Origin: Alicyclobacillus fastidiosus
GTDB taxonomy: Bacteria > Bacillota > Bacilli > Alicyclobacillales > Alicyclobacillaceae
Assembly (NCBI RefSeq): GCF_026651875.1
Contig: NZ_CP104067.1
Span: 3,348,001-3,412,000, forward strand
Length of the DNA stretch: 64,000 nt
Reading direction: 5' to 3'
Positions 58,163-64,000 of the stretch are shown here, one piece after another. The notes under the pieces were generated by a model. The model was not told the DNA's origin. It did not search any database and saw nothing but the letters and a program-made list of their open reading frames with translations. Within the stretch, counting starts at the first letter, position 1; each line of letters opens with the position of its first letter. A program made the translations under genes and the position numbers.

Positions 58163-59140
58163 CTAGAACAGACCAGAGTCTGTCAATTTCTTTGACGCAA
58201 AGTTGGCTCCAACCAAAAGAATGAGCGCTATCACTGACTTCATTAACCCAATAGCCGTCGCGGCAGCAAATTGGAACTGTTGGAGTCCTATCTGGTACAC
58301 GTACGTGTCTATGACCTGGCTTGTCGGCATGTTTAAAGCATTTTGCAACACATAAATCTGATTGAAATTGTTGTTTAACATGCCACTCACAGCAAAAATC
58401 ATCATAATCATGACGGTTGGTAGGATGCCGGGAATGGTCACATACCATATGCGCTTAAATCGACCGGCACCATCTATCGCGGCGGCTTCATACAGCGTTT
58501 GATCAACACCAGCAATGGCAGCCAAATATAAAATTGCTCCCCAGCCGATATCTTTCAGCAGGCCCGTAATCACAGCTATACCCCAGAAATACTTTGGATT
58601 CCCTAAAAATTCGATCGGTTTTTTGATCAAATGTAAGTGCAGTAACAAAGCATTAACGACGCCGGAATTAGGGTCCAGCAAACTGATAATTAATCCACCG
58701 TAAATAACCCAAGACAGAAAGTGTGGCAGATAAGTGATGGTCTGAATAAGCGATTTGAACTTCGAATTGATGATCTCGTTAAGCATCAGAGCAAAAATAA
58801 TGGTCACCGGAAATCCAACCACGAAGCCTACTAGGTTGATACCAAGTGTATTTCGGATCATCGGCCAAAATTGATAATTATGGAAAACCCACAAAAAATT
58901 TTGAAATTTGTTCCACTCACTGGTAAATATCCCCGGAATGCCGGTCGTTGGGTCATAGTTTTTGAACGCCATAAGCAGTCCGAAAAGGGGAATGAAGCTG
59001 AAGACAATGATGGAAATAATCGCTGGCCAAATCATCACTTGCAATTCTGATTGGGTGCGAAAGTCGTGTCCTAGCACGAATCTCTTTTGTTTAAGGGGAG
59101 TTGCCGGAACACCCTGGACTACCTCCACTTCCTGAGCCAC
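58163..59140 (-). CDS. Sugar ABC permease, LplB/YteP-like
   Basis: This membrane subunit of about 325 residues has six predicted helices with the LplB-type segment PLFGLLMAFKNYDPTTGIPG and the EAA-type loop LYEAAAIDGAGRFKRIWYV. The frame opens with TTG at 59161, but GTG at 59140 has GGAGG eight bases upstream and was chosen. It is the partner of the next permease. A large stem-loop lies in the gap between the binding-protein gene and this gene (59175-59243). Confidence 0.9.
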   Translation of the reverse strand: MAQEVEVVQGVPATPLKQKRFVLGHDFRTQSELQVMIWPAIISIIVFSFIPLFGLLMAFKNYDPTTGIPGIFTSEWNKFQNFLWVFHNYQFWPMIRNTLGINLVGFVVGFPVTIIFALMLNEIINSKFKSLIQTITYLPHFLSWVIYGGLIISLLDPNSGVVNALLLHLHLIKKPIEFLGNPKYFWGIAVITGLLKDIGWGAILYLAAIAGVDQTLYEAAAIDGAGRFKRIWYVTIPGILPTVMIMMIFAVSGMLNNNFNQIYVLQNALNMPTSQVIDTYVYQIGLQQFQFAAATAIGLMKSVIALILLVGANFASKKLTDSGLF

Positions 59141-59174
59141 GCTACATACCTCCATTGCCAAATAACCTGCTAGT

Positions 59175-59243
59175 CATGTGCGTTCGCTTAATCATCCGGT
59201 CGTCATCGTATGCATGTAGTTTAATCGACTAGGAACGCACATG
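59175..59243 (-). promoter_or_regulatory. Stem-loop between binding protein and permease genes
   Basis: CATGTGCGTTC (59175-59185) and GAACGCACATG (59233-59243) are perfect 11-bp complements with a 47-base loop. No T run follows. Such hairpins after binding-protein genes often shield the upstream mRNA so that more binding protein than permease is made; that role is inferred here. Confidence 0.6.
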
Positions 59244-59280
59244 AGAAACAGGTGACACGCCTACTATTTGATCTCAGTTC

Positions 59281-60951
59281 CTACGGATTAATTCCCTTGA
59301 TGTCTTCGCCAAAGGCTTTTTCTTGTTTATGAAACTCTGCATTGATGGTGTTGTCGATCTGATCGATCCCCATCTTGTGCAATTGGCTAACGGTTTGTTG
59401 GTATATTTGGTTTTCGTCGGTGGAGTTTGGGGCAAAGATCATCTTTGCCACCTGGGTCGATTCATATGTGTTGATCTGTTGTTCATCGTTATACAATGTG
59501 CTACTGGCAGGTATTGTAGAAGCTGGCATTTGCAACGCCGTGCTATCGTAGCGATAGGTAAGAGATGATGATGGGTATGCGCTCTTAAATTGGTCTATCA
59601 TCAGATCAGACTTGTCTGTTGGTGGAAGCGCCGCATGTGCACCCCACGCGGAGTTATAGAAAGCCCAAAATCCACCCAGCCCAGTCGTTTCCCAATAGTT
59701 GCTTGGTAATTTCTTGCTTGCAGCGGTCGGAGTTACAAGACCCTTACTGTTGATTGTGTAGTCCGTCCCTTTAATCCCGTAGTTGATCAACAACTGTCCG
59801 CTTGACCCGTACATGAAAGCTAGCCATTTCGCTATTGCTGCAGGATCTGGAGCCGCCTTGGATACATAGGTTTGCGTCCAACCCAAACCATACGTTTGAT
59901 TTCCATACGTCGGCTTGTAATTGGTTTCAGACAGAAGCGGACCGGGAGATATCCAAGTTTCGGTCGGGTCAGTTTGCCACATGGTCTCCGGATGAGGGTT
60001 GGCCGTATTGCCTATGAAACAAAACACGCGGCCAGATCTTACAGCATTGTTTGTTCCATTGGTATCAAGCGTCAGTTCGCTTTGGTCCAAAGCACCTTCT
60101 TGAGCGGCTTGGAAGTAAAAATCTATCGCTTGTTTTGTTTCCGGAGCGAGCATCAAGTCTCGATAGTTCCCCTGTTTGTCAATAGGCATTGCACCGAACA
60201 TTTGTGCCAAAGATTCAACTGAGGAACCCAACCAGGCGGAACTGTTATCCACTTGAAGAGGTATCACTGGAGCGCCCTTGTATGTCAGATGCATACTGGC
60301 AATCTTATTGAGCGCCGCAAGTACTCCGGACTCAGTCTTTAGTTGAGACAGGGTTATCCCTGCCTGTTTCATAATGTGTTGATTAAATATGATGGCGTTG
60401 TTATTGGAATACTGCGTGGCCTTGTTGGTCACTGCAGGAGGATACAATTTTGTCAAACCCGGTGTAGATGCGTAACTAGGTACAGCATAAAAGCCACCTA
60501 ACTGTTGATCTTCGAGCTTGACTAGATCTGCCGGAAAAATGGTCTTTAGAGCCGACGGGTCGTATTCCTTAAATAGATCTTCGAGGTTCCAAACTTTACC
60601 CGATGCGATTAACTGCTGCTCGGCTGCTCCATCCTGTAACGAGATAACGTCTGGCAGTTTTCCGGATACCATCATCAAATTCAGTTTCGTATCGGCATCT
60701 TGAGCAGGTACGTTAAAGTCAAACTTTAATCCAGTCTTCTGCGTAATCTGGCCTTCTACTGTGTTGGGATTCGAATTCCATGGACTCATTGTCCACCAGT
60801 TGATGTCACTGAACCAGGTTAGTGTTTCAGGACCAGGCGACTGTGTTTTCGAACTATTCTGAATATCATTAGAAGAACAACCTGTAAGAATAGAACTTGC
60901 TGACACGGCCAACACCGTTAATACAGCCCACTTCCTCGGCATTTTAGACAA
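59281..60951 (-). CDS. Solute-binding lipoprotein, LplA-like
   Basis: This 556-residue extracellular lipoprotein has a basic start (MSKMPRKW), a hydrophobic core and the lipobox ILTGC (about 21-25). The mature part fits the large LplA/YtcQ-type oligosaccharide-binding proteins of Bacillota (LTWFSDINWWTMSPWNSNPN near the start). Either TTG at 60951 (GAGGTG seven bases upstream) or ATG at 60942 could begin it. It is the first gene of the transport-hydrolase operon and diverges from a LacI gene. Confidence 0.9.
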   Translation of the reverse strand: MSKMPRKWAVLTVLAVSASSILTGCSSNDIQNSSKTQSPGPETLTWFSDINWWTMSPWNSNPNTVEGQITQKTGLKFDFNVPAQDADTKLNLMMVSGKLPDVISLQDGAAEQQLIASGKVWNLEDLFKEYDPSALKTIFPADLVKLEDQQLGGFYAVPSYASTPGLTKLYPPAVTNKATQYSNNNAIIFNQHIMKQAGITLSQLKTESGVLAALNKIASMHLTYKGAPVIPLQVDNSSAWLGSSVESLAQMFGAMPIDKQGNYRDLMLAPETKQAIDFYFQAAQEGALDQSELTLDTNGTNNAVRSGRVFCFIGNTANPHPETMWQTDPTETWISPGPLLSETNYKPTYGNQTYGLGWTQTYVSKAAPDPAAIAKWLAFMYGSSGQLLINYGIKGTDYTINSKGLVTPTAASKKLPSNYWETTGLGGFWAFYNSAWGAHAALPPTDKSDLMIDQFKSAYPSSSLTYRYDSTALQMPASTIPASSTLYNDEQQINTYESTQVAKMIFAPNSTDENQIYQQTVSQLHKMGIDQIDNTINAEFHKQEKAFGEDIKGINP

Positions 60952-61118
60952 ATTATTTCACCTCTGGTTTGATGGTAGAAAGCCCTTTCAATCAGGTTCT
61001 ATGTTCTCGACAAACCATTTCTATACGTTTCGCAGCACCACCCTTTAGTTCGATCCAAAATAAGTGAGTTCGACGATAAATCGAAGATAAACTTTGTTTC
61101 TGGGTTAGTCAATACAAT

Positions 61119-61150
61119 TTTCGGAATAATAAATTGATTTATTTCTGAAA
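61119..61150. promoter_or_regulatory. Candidate operator between SBP operon and LacI(2)
   Basis: TTTCGGAATAATAAAT and ATTTATTTCTGAAA form an imperfect inverted repeat with a two-base centre, in the middle of the divergent promoter region. It is a plausible binding site for the neighbouring LacI-family protein. Confidence 0.45.
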
Positions 61151-61335
61151 TACGTATTAAATATAGATCGAGATATAACTGACCAGGCGATATCGATGTA
61201 TACTTTGGTCCAAAACATGTGTTTTGTAGTCGAGAAGTAACTTCATGCCGATTCTCATGATGTTGAGTCCTGAATTCGTCTTATCGCACGTATGGCAATA
61301 CACCTGTAATAAGTGTAATAACCTGGAGGGGTACA

Positions 61336-62361
61336 ATGGCCACGATAAGAGACATTGCAAGAATGACTGGTGTTTCGGCATCAACGATTTCTCGTGTTTT
61401 AAATGAACACCCCGAAGGGTTGTCAATTCCCGAGGATATTCGACAGTTGATTTTTCAGACAGCTGAAGAATTAAATTACGTCAAAGCGACCGGAAAGCGT
61501 CGAAGGGTTGGAAAAAACAAGATTGGTCGGATTGCAGTCCTTGGATGGGGGACTCAAGAACGAGATTTAGAAATTCCATACTATGCTCTCATCAGGCGAG
61601 GAATTAACGCCGAGTGCAGAGCATTGGGCTTAGACAGTTCATCCGTCGTATTCGAGTGGTCAGATCTTATTCGGACGTATTCGTCCCTCCTTCAATACGA
61701 TGGGGTAATTGTCATTGGACAAATTGAGGGACCGGCGGAATACTTTAAAGATAAAGGTCAACGTGTTGTATTCATTGACCATTGCCCGGATGCACTTCGA
61801 TTCAATTCAGTGATCCCAGATTTAGCCCATGGTACCACACAGGCATTGTCACATCTGCTGTCAATCGGATACACCAACATTGGGTATCTTGGTGGAGAAA
61901 ACGAAGGCCCCCTGTCCTTGCCTCGGTACAAGTCATTCAAGAAACTTTTGGGCAGTAAGGGACTGTATAACGAAGATTTCGTTCATTTGGCTGGTGACTG
62001 GACTGCCAAAACCGGTTATGCTATGGCACAAAATTGCGTGAGACAAGGCAGAGTGGCAGAGGCTTATTTTGTTGCAAATGATCCGATGGCGGTAGGCGCT
62101 CTAAACGCATTTCTGGACGCGGGGCTTCGCATTCCTGAAGACGTCGCGATTGTTGGGTTTGATGATATTGAAATGGCTTCCTACGTCAGGCCCTCGTTAA
62201 CGACAGTACGCCTTCCCGCAGAAATTTTGGGACGATATGGTGTCGATTTGCTTGTTAATGGGTTGAGTGACAATTCAATTCCTGTTTCAGTTTCAGTTCC
62301 GACCGAATTGGTGATTCGCGACAGCTGCGGAATGAAGTTAAAGAATATGGACATCTCATAG
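61336..62361 (+). CDS. LacI-family transcriptional regulator (2)
   Basis: This 341-residue repressor has an N-terminal helix-turn-helix TIRDIARMTGVSASTISRVL, the hinge AEELNYVKAT and an EbgR/GalR-like effector domain (VAIVGFDDIEMASYVRPSLT near the end). ATG at 61336 has GGAGGGG upstream. It diverges from the binding-protein operon and probably represses it, with a galactoside or oligosaccharide as inducer. Full family length. Confidence 0.9.
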   Translation: MATIRDIARMTGVSASTISRVLNEHPEGLSIPEDIRQLIFQTAEELNYVKATGKRRRVGKNKIGRIAVLGWGTQERDLEIPYYALIRRGINAECRALGLDSSSVVFEWSDLIRTYSSLLQYDGVIVIGQIEGPAEYFKDKGQRVVFIDHCPDALRFNSVIPDLAHGTTQALSHLLSIGYTNIGYLGGENEGPLSLPRYKSFKKLLGSKGLYNEDFVHLAGDWTAKTGYAMAQNCVRQGRVAEAYFVANDPMAVGALNAFLDAGLRIPEDVAIVGFDDIEMASYVRPSLTTVRLPAEILGRYGVDLLVNGLSDNSIPVSVSVPTELVIRDSCGMKLKNMDIS

Positions 62362-63040
62362 GCTCAAAAGTGGCCTATCACAAGCATAACGGGCTGGTTC
62401 ACAGCTACACTCGTAAAATAAGTTTTTCATAAAGTGACATCTCCTCCGATTGTGGAAATTCACACTGAATTATGTGTGCATTTTTTCTGAAAAACTCTAT
62501 CGGCAATGCATGCGTAAATGCAATTTTAACGGATCCCGACGCCGTGAAATGTATCGTATATTCGGTGTATGAGAAACAAGTGGATCGAAACTTTGTCGAC
62601 GGTGGCGAAACAAAGGTATTCGGACAAGCCTCCATTGCTCGCCATCGTTTACTGGTTTTATTAGTGCACAGGCATTCCAGGCTCCATAAAATCTTCAAAG
62701 CACCCCATAACAAAGGACCAAATGCTGATCATCGTTCATAATCTCATCGAACAAACCTATTCAGCACAGAAATCCACCGATTACGAGAATAACTCTTCAT
62801 ACAAAACACTTCTTCCTATTGGTTCTATAACGCCTCTGAGTGCTGATATTGGACTAGGCATTTAGAACGTTTATAAAATTGCGAAAAATGAATATCATTT
62901 TAAATGGGCTATGACGTCGCCCCCTAGAAGAGATGTTTGGAAAGCAACTGTTGCAATTCAAGTTTTGGCAAACATTTTCAAATGATCTCTATCACAATAG
63001 AGGGGATAACATGTAGACGAGCGCAAAGGAGACGACGATC
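62362..63040. other. Intergenic with unassigned short frames
   Basis: About 680 bases lack a supported gene. Short frames on both strands (62405-62741) overlap each other and match no recognised family. A small stem (ATAGGC/GCCTAT) lies directly after the LacI(2) gene. The end carries AAGGAG, the ribosome binding site of the next gene. Confidence 0.35.
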
Positions 63041-64000
63041 ATGCAGTATCGACTTCTTGGAAAAACGGGTTTAAAGGTCAGTGAGTTGTGTCTTGGATCC
63101 ATGACGTTTGGCAGAGAAACGAGTGAGGAAGACAGTTTCCGTATACTCGATCACTTTGTGGAAAACGGCGGAAACTTCATCGACACCGCTGATGTCTATT
63201 CGCGCGGAATCTCGGAACAAATCGTCGGGCGATGGTTAACAGATAAAAATCGTGATGATTATGTGATCGCTACGAAAGTTCGTTTCGCCATGGGAGACGG
63301 GCAGAACGATGTTGGCTTGAGCAGAAAGCACATCATTGCTGGCGTAGAAGCCAGCCTGCGGCGACTTGGCACAGATTACATCGACTTGTACCAGGTCCAT
63401 GCGTGGGATCCCCTCACGCCGCTAGAAGAAACCCTAAGTACACTCAATGACTTAGTTCGGCGCGGTCTGGTTCGCTATATTGGCGCAAGCAACTTTCGCG
63501 CATGGCAACTTCAAAAAGCGATCCACACAAGCCGCAGCAATGGCTGGGAAGCATTCTCCTGCCTTCAACCACAGTACAACTTGTTGTGCCGCGCCACAGA
63601 ATACGAACTCTTGTCCTTGTGCAAACACGAAGGATTGGGTGTCATTCCGTGGAGTCCACTGCGTGGCGGTTGGCTAAGTGGAAAGTTTCATCGCGGTATG
63701 TCAAATCCGCCTGAAGATACCCGTATTGCAGTCGCTGAAAAGCACGGCTGGGGAGAATCATGGAGCAAGTACAACAATGAGTACACCTGGCAAGTCATCG
63801 ATGCCCTGTTTGAAGTAGCAAAACAAGTTGAAAAAACACCTGCGCAGACAGCAATCAACTGGCTGTTACAGCGCCAAGCCGTGACTGCACCCATCATTGG
63901 CGCCCGCACACTTGCACAACTTGAAAATAATTTGGGTGCGTCTGGTTGGGCCTTAAGTCCGGAACAAGTGGTGACATTGGACCGTGCTAGTGCACTGCCT
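63041..64000 (+). CDS. Aldo/keto reductase, partial at the window end
   Basis: This NADPH-dependent aldo/keto reductase continues beyond the window (320 residues visible). It begins [20 protein letters not shown] and has the catalytic tetrad regions: [11 protein letters not shown] (Asp, Tyr), VIATKVRF (Lys) and DLYQVHAWD (His). The cofactor region ([17 protein letters not shown]) is present. It resembles YhdN/PdxI-like or general stress-type reductases of Bacillota. AAGGAG is nine bases before the ATG at 63041. Substrate unknown; likely a sugar aldehyde or ketone. Confidence 0.9.
   Translation, partial: MQYRLLGKTGLKVSELCLGSMTFGRETSEEDSFRILDHFVENGGNFIDTADVYSRGISEQIVGRWLTDKNRDDYVIATKVRFAMGDGQNDVGLSRKHIIAGVEASLRRLGTDYIDLYQVHAWDPLTPLEETLSTLNDLVRRGLVRYIGASNFRAWQLQKAIHTSRSNGWEAFSCLQPQYNLLCRATEYELLSLCKHEGLGVIPWSPLRGGWLSGKFHRGMSNPPEDTRIAVAEKHGWGESWSKYNNEYTWQVIDALFEVAKQVEKTPAQTAINWLLQRQAVTAPIIGARTLAQLENNLGASGWALSPEQVVTLDRASALP

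Noticed and set aside
62405..62741. Overlapping opposite frames downstream of the second LacI gene
   Set aside because: No recognised family on either strand and no ribosome binding site.

Overview
The window looks like chromosomal DNA of a Gram-positive, low-to-mid GC member of the Bacillota, most likely Alicyclobacillaceae. This is inferred from strong AGGAGG-type ribosome binding sites, frequent TTG/GTG starts, Bacilli-type Lpl/Yes sugar transport genes, YrhK-, YesL- and YeaO-like proteins and a typical Bacilli insertion-sequence load. No rRNA, tRNA or CRISPR array was seen. Family assignments are read by eye from motifs; no database search was run.

Region 1 (about 1-23 kb) is an accessory region of small enzymes and broken genes. 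It holds four GNAT acetyltransferases (one broken), a Nudix hydrolase, a haloacid-dehalogenase-type enzyme, an aminoglycoside-phosphotransferase-like kinase and two tandem chloramphenicol-phosphotransferase-like kinases. The second kinase is cut by a 1653-bp DDE-transposase element with clean 18-bp inverted ends and a 6-bp target duplication. A MITE-like repeat, IS110 and other transposase remnants, a broken MFS transporter and a decayed nucleotidyltransferase-like gene add to the picture of turnover. At 13.4-15.9 kb a short PIG-L deacetylase faces a GT4 glycosyltransferase that overlaps (ATGA) a HipA-like kinase gene carrying a frameshift. A CysK-like enzyme, a StyA-like flavin monooxygenase and glutamate decarboxylase follow.

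Region 2 (23-34 kb) holds a LacI regulator, binding protein, two permeases and a PHP-domain (CehA/McbA-type) hydrolase read as one unit. Just upstream on the same strand is a glycerophosphodiester phosphodiesterase-MgtC/SapB pair. Near-identical LacI-type palindromes sit in front of both units, suggesting one regulon. Next comes a ruined xylose locus: xylB is intact, xylA is only a C-terminal part, and a sugar porter is only a tail.

Region 3 (35-48.7 kb) contains a conserved protein of unknown function, DUF488 and other small genes. It also holds a decaying N-succinylamino-acid racemase locus: a GNAT gene fused in frame to the C-terminal half of an NSAR-type enolase, an internally deleted M20 hydrolase, an amino-acid permease, a frameshifted regulator and a broken MarR gene. 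A visibly GC-richer block (AraC, Gfo/Idh/MocA oxidoreductase, TIM-barrel isomerase) looks imported. An IS21 istB remnant and another GNAT gene follow.

Region 4 (48.7-62.4 kb) is a coherent polysaccharide-utilisation locus. A divergent LacI gene faces a minus-strand operon: LplA-like binding protein, two Lpl/Yes-type permeases, GH43, GH2 beta-galactosidase, DUF2264 protein and YesL-like membrane protein. A convergent GH50-like glycosidase lies at the operon's end. The enzyme set points to beta-galactose-containing glycans such as galactan or arabinogalactan. The window ends inside an aldo/keto reductase gene.
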